A stretch of 64,000 nucleotides of DNA from Wolinella sp963540505 (lineage in GTDB: Bacteria > Campylobacterota > Campylobacteria > Campylobacterales > Helicobacteraceae): assembly GCA_963540505.1 (NCBI GenBank), contig CAUTMV010000004.1, forward strand, positions 62,001 through 126,000, read 5' to 3'. Below, in pieces: positions 52,113-59,464 of the stretch. The notes beneath the pieces were generated by a model that ran no database searches, was not told the DNA's origin, and was given only the letters and a program-made list of their open reading frames with translations. A program made the translations under genes and the position numbers. Every line of letters starts with the position of its first letter. The first letter of the stretch is position 1.

Positions 52113-52484
52113 GTTCTAAAGTCTCATTAATAGCTTTTGTGAGGCTCGTGTTTGTGAGAGCTTTGCACAAATTTTAGAAGCGGGTCATACCGAAGAGTAA
52201 TTTTTGGATAACTTTTTGTATTTTAAATACTATGGCGAGTTCCCATAGCATTTCTTTTTATAGTAAATTACTCTTTTCCAAATCTTATCCGTGTTAGTGG
52301 TGGAGAACAATAATCCACAGACTTATCTCTCATGGAATCAAATCTGTTCCCTAGTAACAGAGCGGGATTCCAAGTCAAACAGATTATCTGAAGTTCTCCA
52401 AAATACTACACACACAAACATTAAGATGGACACTCTTTATCATCACCATAGAACACAAGCTTAGTGTTCTATTTATTTTTTATC
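52113..52484 (+). ncRNA. Candidate structured RNA downstream of guaA
   Basis: This 370-bp AT-rich stretch has no credible coding frame but nested perfect inverted repeats: TTCTAAA/TTTAGAA (52114-52120/52173-52179); AAGAGTAATTT/AAATTACTCTT (52193-52203/52265-52275), enclosing CTATGG/CCATAG; TGGAGAAC/GTTCTCCA (52301-52308/52393-52400), extended outwards by GTGTTAGT/ACTACAC, enclosing TGGAATC/GATTCCA and CTGTT/AACAG. It ends with a terminator on the plus strand. The pattern suits a separate or guaA-cotranscribed structured RNA. It does not match the conserved cores I know for tmRNA, RNase P, SRP or 6S RNA. Promoter not identified. Confidence 0.4.
52449..52482 (+). terminator. Intrinsic terminator, plus strand
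   Basis: TAGAACAC (52449-52456) pairs with GTGTTCTA (52464-52471), followed by TTTATTTTTTA. It ends plus-strand transcription coming from guaA or the structured region. The hairpin also follows the stop of the minus-strand regulator gene, but without a U-run in that direction. Confidence 0.75.
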
Positions 52485-52805
52485 CATTTCAACATCATTA
52501 GTAAAATTATCTTCTACGGTTATCTTGAGCCTTGCTTCTTTTTTTGTTACCAGTTCGTGTATAAATAATGCAAAATCTTCCATGCCTTGGAGGGCGTAGC
52601 CACTTCTTCCAGTAAGCCAATCCAAAGACACACGGAATTCATCGGCAATTTTTATCAACGTAGTCAAGTCAGGACTGTGCTTGCCATCTTCCCAGTCAGA
52701 TATTATTGACCGTGAAGACATTCCCAAAAAATCTGCAAACTCTTTTTGTGTTTTTTCACCTCGAAGTTTCTTTAATCGTTCGGATAACGCAATTTCATTG
52801 CTCAT
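52473..52805 (-). CDS. XRE-family HTH transcriptional regulator
   Basis: A 110-residue protein with an N-terminal phage-repressor-type helix-turn-helix (LSERLKKLRGEKTQKEFADF, LGMSSRSIISDWEDGKHSPD) and the typical LIKIADEFRVSLDWLTG. The C-terminus is short and charged. The start at 52805 is chosen because TAGGAG lies 8 bp upstream; 11 in-frame codons precede it. The gene is AT-rich compared with neighbours and isolated in the guaA-pyrB interval, which suggests acquisition with a mobile element. A GTATAC palindrome lies upstream (52851-52856) and could be its operator. Targets unknown. Confidence 0.88.
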   Translation of the reverse strand: MSNEIALSERLKKLRGEKTQKEFADFLGMSSRSIISDWEDGKHSPDLTTLIKIADEFRVSLDWLTGRSGYALQGMEDFALFIHELVTKKEARLKITVEDNFTNDVEMDKK

Positions 52806-53082
52806 ATTGAAATCTCCTAATATTCCAATATCTTCCATGTTTAATCAAAATGTATACTAAAAGTCAAGAGGGATGAGGAGATTAAAGCTAATATGTTAGA
52901 CAACTACTAGTGCAGAGTGGCATATCTAACCCTATGTTTGTAAAGAATCAGACAAACGGAAAGAAAATGGGTAATAGAAACGCTGATTTTATGCCATTTA
53001 TACAAAAAATATGATGGAGTCGAAGCAAGCCACTCAAAAGTCCTGTGCTTTGTCGGTAGATTTTGGCATGGTTTTGTCCTTT
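52806..53082. other. AT-rich intergenic segment between XRE gene and pyrB
   Basis: No coding frame is credible here. On the minus strand TTGACT (52867-52862) precedes GTATAC and TTAAAC, a weak promoter candidate for the regulator. I see no direct repeat of the guaA 3' end that would define an att site. Confidence 0.4.
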
Positions 53083-53958
53083 TCAGCCCGCCTGCGTCAA
53101 GAATCGCAAAACCGCCATGCGCACGGCGACGCCGTTAGTGACTTGCTCGAGCACTTTGCAGCGCGGGTCATTTAGCATTTCATCGTCGATGTCGATGTTT
53201 CGATGCACAGGACCCGGGTGGAGCAGGATAACGTTACGATTCCCCAGTGCCGCTTTTGTGATACAAAAATCGCTCGCATAATCTTTCAGGCTCGCATAGA
53301 TTGGGTGATCATGTCGCTCTGTCTGAGTGCGTAGGCTCATGATCGCATCGACTTCACCAATCACATCTCTAAGGCGGCTGTATTGACGCAGATTGCTCTT
53401 TGGCATGAAGTGCGGAGGCGCGACGAGGATTACCTCCATGCCAAAGCGACTTAGAAGTTCGATATTGCTATTTGCGACGCGGGAGTTGCGAATATCGCCC
53501 ACAATGGCGATCTTTTTCCCCGCCACTTCCCCCAAAGAGCGGCGCAAGGTAAGCAGATCGAGCAGAGCTTGCGTGGGGTGCGCGTGCGCTCCATCGCCCC
53601 CATTCACGATAGAGCAGCTTGTGTGGTGGCTCAGGAGATTGGGCACACCCGCGTGTTTGTGGCGCACGACGATGGCACTTGGGGACATGGCGTTGAGATT
53701 AGCCGCGGTGTCAAAAATCGTCTCACCCTTAGCGGTGGAGCTTTTTGAGACATCGAGCCGTACAACCTCGCCACCTAGGCGTTTGACGGCGATTTCAAAG
53801 CTACTTAGCGTGCGGGTGGAATTCTCGAAAAAAATCGTAATCACAAGGCGACCTTTGAGGGAATCGCGATGCTTTGTATCCAAATATCCCTCCGCCTCAT
53901 CAAGCAAAGCAGTAACCTCCTCCGTGTTCAAGTCTCTCGTTGTGATGAGGTGGCGCAT
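53083..53958 (-). CDS. pyrB: Aspartate carbamoyltransferase catalytic subunit
   Basis: PyrB makes carbamoyl aspartate in pyrimidine synthesis. The 291-residue protein has the carbamoyl-phosphate site FFENSTRTLSSFEIA, then SSTAKGETIFDTAANL, VVRHKHAGVPNLL, NGGDGAHAHPTQALLDLLTL, IVGDIRNSRVANSN and LLHPGPVHRNIDIDDEM. All diagnostic residues are present. No regulatory subunit gene is adjacent. It is the third gene of a minus-strand set with the NosL and TlpA-like genes, with a 9-bp gap. Confidence 0.97.
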   Translation of the reverse strand: MRHLITTRDLNTEEVTALLDEAEGYLDTKHRDSLKGRLVITIFFENSTRTLSSFEIAVKRLGGEVVRLDVSKSSTAKGETIFDTAANLNAMSPSAIVVRHKHAGVPNLLSHHTSCSIVNGGDGAHAHPTQALLDLLTLRRSLGEVAGKKIAIVGDIRNSRVANSNIELLSRFGMEVILVAPPHFMPKSNLRQYSRLRDVIGEVDAIMSLRTQTERHDHPIYASLKDYASDFCITKAALGNRNVILLHPGPVHRNIDIDDEMLNDPRCKVLEQVTNGVAVRMAVLRFLTQAG

Positions 53959-53967
53959 GATTCTCCC

Positions 53968-54657
53968 TTATTCTAGGCGTTGTAAAATCTCGTGCGGGAT
54001 TTTATCAAAACTCTCGAGAATCTCACCACCGTGATCTTTGATGAAGCCCTCCGCACTTTGGCGACTTTCAAAAGGTATGAGCTCGCGCCCCATGGGACCA
54101 AAAATATCGCTCCCGATCACATAGACCGCCTCTTTTGCATCCAGACGCCTCAGCGTGTAGTAATCGCTCACATCAATGCGCGCCACCTCTCCTTTGAAGC
54201 TTGGCAGATACTCCTTGGGCGCAGTGATAAACTTCAGAAGATCCTTAATCCCGTCAAAATAGAACGATTCCCCGCTTGTGCTCGTGACTTTAGCGGCAAA
54301 ACGCGGATATTTATCGACGAACATTCCGCACACGGGGCATTTCGCGCGCGAGGGCACGGCAATTTTTTCATTACTTTCGCGCGCGAGATTTTGGATTTTT
54401 ATATCCCAAATGTAATAAAGCAGCGCCTCGCGCTCTTTTGCGCTCCGATTCCCGCAAAGTCCCGAATCTAGCGCACTTTTGAGCGCGTCAAATTCTTTAA
54501 AATTGGACATCTGAAATGCCTTGCAATGACGCGTGAAAATACGCTCGCCCATAGGATAGAGACGCTTTTGCTTCACCTCTTGGGTGGGGGCTTTTGGAGC
54601 TTGCGCGCCAAAAGCAAGCAGGAGTGAAGCGGAAAATAATAACAGTGCCAAACGCAT
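53968..54657 (-). CDS. NosL-family copper-binding periplasmic protein
   Basis: A 229-residue exported protein: signal peptide LALLLFSASLLLAFGAQA, an N-terminal region with Cys residues (TRHCKAF, DSGLCGNRSA), and the NosL domain with KCPVCGMFVDKYPRFAAKV, FYFDGIKDLLKFI and GPMGRELIPFESRQSAEGFI. NosL is a copper lipoprotein used in maturation of nitrous oxide reductase; stand-alone relatives without nos genes exist. No nos genes are seen here. Pairing with a TlpA-like thiol lipoprotein immediately upstream suggests copper or thiol handling in the periplasm. Confidence 0.85.
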   Translation of the reverse strand: MRLALLLFSASLLLAFGAQAPKAPTQEVKQKRLYPMGERIFTRHCKAFQMSNFKEFDALKSALDSGLCGNRSAKEREALLYYIWDIKIQNLARESNEKIAVPSRAKCPVCGMFVDKYPRFAAKVTSTSGESFYFDGIKDLLKFITAPKEYLPSFKGEVARIDVSDYYTLRRLDAKEAVYVIGSDIFGPMGRELIPFESRQSAEGFIKDHGGEILESFDKIPHEILQRLE

Positions 54658-54665
54658 GGGAATCC

Positions 54666-55148
54666 TTAATTAATGATGTTTTGCAGGCGTTTTTCAAGCT
54701 CCAGCGGGGAGCTTTCGCCATAGATAATGTCGGTGATGATTCCCGCCCTATTTACAAAAAGCGTCGTGGGAATCGCCACAATGCCAAAGGTTTTTGAGAG
54801 CTTCTGTTCCTCATCGGCGATGAGCTCGTGGTGCAATTTGTGCTTTTGCGCGAAGCTTAAGAGCGTCTCTTTTGGCTCGCCGACATTAATGGCGATTATA
54901 TCAAGTTTTTGATAATGCTTCTCATAAAGCTTATCAAGAAATGGCATTTCGCGCACGCACGAGGCGCAATGGCTCTGCCAAAAGCGCACCACAAGGGCTT
55001 TGTCCTCAAAAGGCACAAGAGGCTTCCCCTCCAAATTTTCCAGTGCGATTTGCGGGAATCGCGCCCCGATTTGGATAGGCGAGCGCACTTCACAGCCCCA
55101 AAATATCACCAAAATCATTCCGCTGAGAATCAGAGAAAAAGCGCGCAT
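54666..55148 (-). CDS. TlpA-like thiol:disulfide lipoprotein
   Basis: A 160-residue lipoprotein with the lipobox IFWGC after a hydrophobic signal. The thioredoxin fold shows VVRFWQSHCASCVREMPFLD, with active-site motif CASC, then IAINVGEPKETLLSFAQKH and the cis-Pro region VAIPTTLFVNRAGII. TlpA/ResA-type proteins reduce periplasmic disulfides, for example of apocytochromes or copper proteins. It precedes the NosL-family gene in the same direction with an 8-bp gap. Confidence 0.88.
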   Translation of the reverse strand: MRAFSLILSGMILVIFWGCEVRSPIQIGARFPQIALENLEGKPLVPFEDKALVVRFWQSHCASCVREMPFLDKLYEKHYQKLDIIAINVGEPKETLLSFAQKHKLHHELIADEEQKLSKTFGIVAIPTTLFVNRAGIITDIIYGESSPLELEKRLQNIIN

Positions 55149-55236
55149 ACCACTCCTTTTGGGCGGGATTTTATCGCGCGAGAGTTTAAAGAAGCGAAAT
55201 TCTGCGAGATTGCGGCGGGGATTTGCGGTTGTGTGT

Positions 55237-55242
55237 TAGAAT
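55237..55242 (+). promoter_or_regulatory. -10 element upstream of ugd
   Basis: TAGAAT at 55237-55242 (context GTGTTAGAATTACG) lies 29 bp before the ugd start in the 123-bp divergent gap with the tlpA-like gene. Confidence 0.5.
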
Positions 55243-55271
55243 TACGCCACTTTAAGAGCGTGGAGTATGCA

Positions 55272-56621
55272 GTGAATATCGCAGTCGTTGGCACGGGATA
55301 TGTGGGGCTTGTAAGTGGGGCGTGTTTTGCCGAGATGGGGAATCGCGTCGTGTGCGTGGATATTAACTCCCAAAAAATTGAGCGGCTAAAGCGCGGAATC
55401 GTGCCCATTTATGAGCCCGGACTCGAAGAGATGGTGCTCAAAAATCATCAAAAGGGCGATTTGCATTTCACCACCTCGCTCAAAGAGGCTTTGGAGGGCA
55501 CGGAGGTGGTTTTTATCGCCGTGGGGACGCCCATGGGCGAAGATGGTAGTGCAGATTTGCAATACGTCCTGAGCGTGGCACGCGAGATTGGCGAAGAGAT
55601 GACGCGCAGGCTCATCATCGTCGATAAATCCACTGTCCCTGTGGGCACTGCGAGTAAGGTGCAAGAAGTGGTGCAAGAGGCGCAGCGCGCGAGAGGTAAA
55701 ACGATTGCTTTTGATGTGGTAAGTAATCCAGAATTTCTCAAAGAGGGTGATGCGATTAATGACTTTATGAAGCCTGATCGGGTGATCGTCGGGGCGGATA
55801 ATAGCGAGGCGCTCGAGCGTATGCGAGAACTCTATGCACCTTTTACGCGAAGTCATGACCGATTTATCGCGATGAGCGTGAAGAGTGCGGAGATGACGAA
55901 ATACACGGCTAATGCGATGCTTGCGACCAAAATTAGCTTCATGAATGAGATTGCGAATATCTGCGAAGCGGTGGGGGCGGACGTTAATGACGTGCGTGTG
56001 GGAATCGGGAGCGATAAGCGTATCGGATATAACTTCATCTATCCCGGGTGCGGATATGGCGGGAGCTGCTTCCCCAAAGATGTCCAAGCACTGGAGAAAA
56101 TTGCGCAAGATGCGGGAATCGCGCCTAGGATTATCCACGCGGTGCAGGAGGTCAATGCCGCGCAGAAGCTCGTGCTCGTGCGCAAAATCGTCTCATGTTT
56201 TGGCGAGAATCTCGCAGACAGGAGCTTTGGGATTTGGGGGCTAAGCTTTAAGCCCGAGACCGATGATATGCGCGAGGCGAGCTCAATTACGCTAATTAGC
56301 GAGCTTCTTAAACGCGGCGCAAAGGTGCAAGTCTATGATCCAAAGGCGATGGAAGAGGCGAGGCAGCACTATCTCAAGGGGTATCCGCAGGTGGTTTATG
56401 CGAGCAATAAATATGACGCGCTCAATGGGGCTGATGCGATGGTGCTCGTGACGGAGTGGAAGGAGTTTAGAAGCCCCGATTTTTACGAAATCATGGGGCG
56501 GCTGCGTCAAGCGATTATTTTTGATGGGCGCAATCAGTATAAAAAGGCGCGGCTAAGCGAGCTGGGGATTGCTTACTATCAGATTGGCGTAGGAGGGGAG
56601 CAACCATGCCAAAAGTGCTAG
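55272..56621 (+). CDS. ugd: UDP-glucose 6-dehydrogenase
   Basis: The enzyme oxidises UDP-glucose to UDP-glucuronate, a precursor for surface polysaccharides. The 449-residue protein has the NAD fold AVVGTGYVGLVSGACFAEMG, IAVGTPMGEDGSADL, VVSNPEFLKEGDAINDFM and the catalytic Cys266 in GCGYGGSCFPKDV, and the C-terminal GLSFKPETDDMREASS. GTG 55272 with GGAG upstream is chosen; the frame is open further upstream but runs antisense to the tlpA-like gene. Its 3' end overlaps the following lipoprotein gene. Confidence 0.96.
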   Translation: MNIAVVGTGYVGLVSGACFAEMGNRVVCVDINSQKIERLKRGIVPIYEPGLEEMVLKNHQKGDLHFTTSLKEALEGTEVVFIAVGTPMGEDGSADLQYVLSVAREIGEEMTRRLIIVDKSTVPVGTASKVQEVVQEAQRARGKTIAFDVVSNPEFLKEGDAINDFMKPDRVIVGADNSEALERMRELYAPFTRSHDRFIAMSVKSAEMTKYTANAMLATKISFMNEIANICEAVGADVNDVRVGIGSDKRIGYNFIYPGCGYGGSCFPKDVQALEKIAQDAGIAPRIIHAVQEVNAAQKLVLVRKIVSCFGENLADRSFGIWGLSFKPETDDMREASSITLISELLKRGAKVQVYDPKAMEEARQHYLKGYPQVVYASNKYDALNGADAMVLVTEWKEFRSPDFYEIMGRLRQAIIFDGRNQYKKARLSELGIAYYQIGVGGEQPCQKC

Positions 56622-57121
56622 GATTCTTGGGAATCGCCCTGCTTTTTGGTGCTTGCCAGCTCTATAATGACGCGCTCAAGCCCGATAGAATCGAAGAGCG
56701 ATACATACAGGCAACGCGCAAAGGCGAGCTTTTAAATGGGCTAAAAACCGAAGCAATCATCGTCGCCACCCACCTCAATGGGTTTGATAGCGAGCACTTC
56801 AAACACGAAGAGGGTGAGCTCTTTTTCATCGATATTTATTTGAGTGATACCTCGCTAGAGCGCAAGGACAGGGGGCTTTACAACCCTCTATACAGCGTGA
56901 GGCTCTCTAATGGCGCAACTCCCCTAGAGATTACGCAGCTGGAGAAGAGCGATCTTTTGCGCTATAACATCACATTTGCCAGTCGTTGGGGCGAGTATTT
57001 TCTTGTGCGATTCCCTGTGCAGACACGTCGATACCTCAAGGAGATGAGTCTAGAGATCGTGCATAAAAACCTAGGAATCGCCAAGCTTGACTACGGATTT
57101 AAGGTGATGAAGAAAAAGTGA
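56606..57121 (+). CDS. Hypothetical lipoprotein
   Basis: I do not recognise this 171-residue protein. It has a short signal peptide with lipobox LLFGAC, then a mixed alpha/beta mature region (AIIVATHLNGFDSEHFKHEE, GELFFIDIYLSDTSLERKDR, EYFLVRFPVQTRRYLKEMSL). It overlaps ugd by 16 bp and tlyA by 4 bp (GTGA), so it is translated as part of this operon. Probably an inner- or outer-membrane-anchored periplasmic protein. Confidence 0.8.
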   Translation: MPKVLGFLGIALLFGACQLYNDALKPDRIEERYIQATRKGELLNGLKTEAIIVATHLNGFDSEHFKHEEGELFFIDIYLSDTSLERKDRGLYNPLYSVRLSNGATPLEITQLEKSDLLRYNITFASRWGEYFLVRFPVQTRRYLKEMSLEIVHKNLGIAKLDYGFKVMKKK

Positions 57122-57882
57122 GGCTTGATTCTTATCTGGTGCAAGAAGGGCTTGTCGCTAGCAAGGAGAAGGCGCAAAGGCTCATCAAAGAGGGAGCGGT
57201 GCGGGTTGGCGAGGTGGTGATATGCAAGGCTGCGTATCAGATTTCGGGAGATTCGCAGGTGGAGCTTTTGCGTGATGTGCCCTATGTCGGGCGTGCAGGC
57301 GAGAAGCTTGCGCACTTTTTGCGCGCGCATTCCGAAATTTCGCTGCGAGGGAAATGCGTGTTGGACATCGGCTCAAGCACGGGCGGATTCGCTCAAGTGG
57401 CGTTACAAGCGGGTGCAGAGCGGGTCGTGTGCGTCGATGTAGGACGTGATCAGCTGCATGAAAGTCTGCGCTCTGATGTGAGAATCGAGCTTTATGAAGA
57501 GACGGATATACGGGATTTTGCTTGCACGCGCGTGAATGATTTGCGCTCCGATTCCTTAGGAATCCGCGCAGATTGCGATCCGCTTCGATTCCCTCTAATC
57601 TTGTGCGATGTCTCTTTTATTTCGCTTTCAAAAATTTTGCCCGAAATTGCGCGCTTGTGCGAATATGAGGCGATTTTGCTCTTTAAGCCGCAATTTGAAG
57701 TGGGAAAGACCGCAAAGAGAAATCACAAAGGAGTAGTGCTGCAGCAAGAGTGCGTTTTGGCGCGTCTGGAGGAGTTTTGCGCGGAGTGTGAGGCGAGTGG
57801 CTTTGAAGTGCGCTCGCGCGAGGCTTCCAAGCTCAAGGGAAAGGAGGGCAATGAAGAATTTTTTCTCTATTTGCGGCGATGA
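57118..57882 (+). CDS. tlyA: TlyA-family 16S/23S rRNA 2'-O-methyltransferase
   Basis: A 254-residue protein with an N-terminal S4 RNA-binding domain (MRLDSYLVQEGLVASKEKAQ) and an FtsJ-like SAM domain (YVGRAGEKLAHFLRAH, VLDIGSSTGGFAQVALQAGA, VVCVDVGRDQLHESL, LCDVSFISLSKILPEI, LFKPQFEVG). TlyA methylates rRNA ribose 2'-hydroxyls and affects capreomycin sensitivity; it has also been linked to haemolytic phenotypes. Start is GTG 57118, overlapping the previous stop. ribF starts inside its 3' end. Confidence 0.93.
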   Translation: MRLDSYLVQEGLVASKEKAQRLIKEGAVRVGEVVICKAAYQISGDSQVELLRDVPYVGRAGEKLAHFLRAHSEISLRGKCVLDIGSSTGGFAQVALQAGAERVVCVDVGRDQLHESLRSDVRIELYEETDIRDFACTRVNDLRSDSLGIRADCDPLRFPLILCDVSFISLSKILPEIARLCEYEAILLFKPQFEVGKTAKRNHKGVVLQQECVLARLEEFCAECEASGFEVRSREASKLKGKEGNEEFFLYLRR

Positions 57883-58723
57883 GCGCGTCTGTTCGCTTGC
57901 GCTGGGGAAGTTTGATGGCATGCACAGAGGGCATCAGGAGCTTTTTGGGCGGCTTTGCATGCCCGGAGCGATTCTCGTGATTGATGCAGAGGGCGGGAAT
58001 CTCACGCCGGGTGCGTTAAGGAGCGAATTCACGAGCCTTCCTATTTGTGCGATTCCCTTTAGTGAGATTAAAAATTTAGGCGCAGAGGAGTTTATCGCGC
58101 TTCTTTTGCGTGCATTTCCTTTGCTTAAGCGGCTTGTGGTGGGCTATGATTTTCGCTTTGGCAGGAATCGAGCCTATGGGATTAGCGAATTACGCGCACT
58201 TTTTGGCGGAGAAGTGGTCGTGGTCGAGGAGATTTTCTACCAAGGTATATCGGTGCATTCAGGGGCGATTAGGGAGCGAATTTTACGCGGAGCGATGGGC
58301 GAAGCGCGGGCTCTTTTGGGTAGAGATTATTTTATTGAGGGCACAATTATACGCGGTCAAGGAATCGGGCATAATGAGCTTGTCGCTACGCTTAATCTGC
58401 ACGTGGAGCGATTCCTCTTGCCGCGTCCCGGGGTCTATGCGAGCAAAACGAGAATTGCGGGCTTAGTGTTTCATTCCGTGAGTTTTGTGGGGAATCGGCT
58501 CAGCACAGATGGGGAATTTGCCATTGAGACGCACTTGCTGCAAGATACGGGGGAATCTTTGGCGTTTGATTTGTCTAGCATTAATCAAGAAGTAAAAAAA
58601 ATAGCTAGGATACATTTCATAGAATATATAAGAGAAAATATATATTTTAGAGATATATCAAAATTAAAAGAGCAGATTTTTATGGATATTAAAAAGACTC
58701 AAGAGATTCTTAAGCAGGGATGA
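57851..58723 (+). CDS. ribF: Bifunctional riboflavin kinase/FAD synthetase
   Basis: RibF phosphorylates riboflavin and adenylates FMN to FAD. The 290-residue protein has the adenylyltransferase domain (LALGKFDGMHRGHQELFGRL, VVGYDFRFGRNRAYGISEL, EEIFYQGISVHSGAIRERIL) and a C-terminal kinase domain (GRDYFIEGTIIRGQGIG, then ATLNL where typical enzymes read PTANL). ATG 57851 has AAGGAGG upstream and overlaps tlyA by 32 bp. The last about 50 codons become markedly AT-rich, a composition change that continues into cmoA and dapE. Confidence 0.92.
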   Translation: MKNFFSICGDERVCSLALGKFDGMHRGHQELFGRLCMPGAILVIDAEGGNLTPGALRSEFTSLPICAIPFSEIKNLGAEEFIALLLRAFPLLKRLVVGYDFRFGRNRAYGISELRALFGGEVVVVEEIFYQGISVHSGAIRERILRGAMGEARALLGRDYFIEGTIIRGQGIGHNELVATLNLHVERFLLPRPGVYASKTRIAGLVFHSVSFVGNRLSTDGEFAIETHLLQDTGESLAFDLSSINQEVKKIARIHFIEYIRENIYFRDISKLKEQIFMDIKKTQEILKQG

Positions 58724-58726
58724 GCA

Positions 58727-59443
58727 ATGAGGGATGAACTTTTTAATGAAGAATTAAAGAAGCAATTTGAGTTTGATGACCGTGTAGCAGGGGTTTTTGA
58801 TGATATGTTAGCACGCTCGATTCCCTATTATGGGGTGGCTTGCGGTTTGTCGGTAGATTTTGCGCTAGCTTATATTGCAAAGGGTGGAATCCTCTATGAT
58901 TTAGGCTGCTCAACGGGCACACTGCTACTTGATTTTGAGCGACGCATGGGTGCTTTGGATGGTGTGCAGCTCATTGGAATTGATAGCTCGGAAGCAATGC
59001 TAAAACGCGCAAGAGAAAAAGCCCTCGGATATGGATCAAAAATAGAATTTATTCATGGAGATATACTAGATTTTAATTATAAAAAGTGTAAAGTAATAAT
59101 ATGTCATTATACTATTCAGTTTATACGACCGATCCATCGTCTTTATCTGTTAAAAAAGCTTTTTAACGCACTGCAAAGTGGAGGAATTTTAATCATTAGC
59201 GAAAAGGTTGTGAGCGAAGATCGGCGTTTGGATCATATAATGATCGAGCGATATTATAAGTATAAGCGTGCGCAAGGATACAGTGAAGTGGAGATTATGA
59301 AAAAACGTGAAGCATTAGAGAATGTATTGATTCCATACACAGCTAAAGAGAATGAAGATATCCTTAAAGAGGCGGGATTTTCCCATGTAGAGGCGATTTT
59401 TCGCTGGGTAAATTTTGCTACATTTATTGCATATAAGCATTAA
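58727..59443 (+). CDS. cmoA: Carboxy-S-adenosyl-L-methionine synthase
   Basis: CmoA makes carboxy-SAM from SAM and prephenate, the donor for the wobble-uridine cmo5U34 tRNA modification. The 238-residue protein shows FEFDDRVAGVFDDMLARSIP, LYDLGCSTGTLLLDFERRMG, LIGIDSSEAMLKRAREKA, VIICHYTIQFIRPIHRLYLL and ISEKVVSEDR, all in order as in the family. It lies 3 bp behind ribF, preceded by AGGGATGAGCA. cmoB is not in the window. Codon use is AT-rich. Confidence 0.93.
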   Translation: MRDELFNEELKKQFEFDDRVAGVFDDMLARSIPYYGVACGLSVDFALAYIAKGGILYDLGCSTGTLLLDFERRMGALDGVQLIGIDSSEAMLKRAREKALGYGSKIEFIHGDILDFNYKKCKVIICHYTIQFIRPIHRLYLLKKLFNALQSGGILIISEKVVSEDRRLDHIMIERYYKYKRAQGYSEVEIMKKREALENVLIPYTAKENEDILKEAGFSHVEAIFRWVNFATFIAYKH

Positions 59444-59464
59444 GTATTGTATAAAGGTAAAGAT

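Noticed and set aside
53052..53068. 17-bp match (TTTGTCGGTAGATTTTG) between the pyrB downstream region and cmoA (about 58848)
   Set aside because: A single match of this length in 64 kb is compatible with chance, and the flanks show no further similarity; not taken as an att site or gene remnant.
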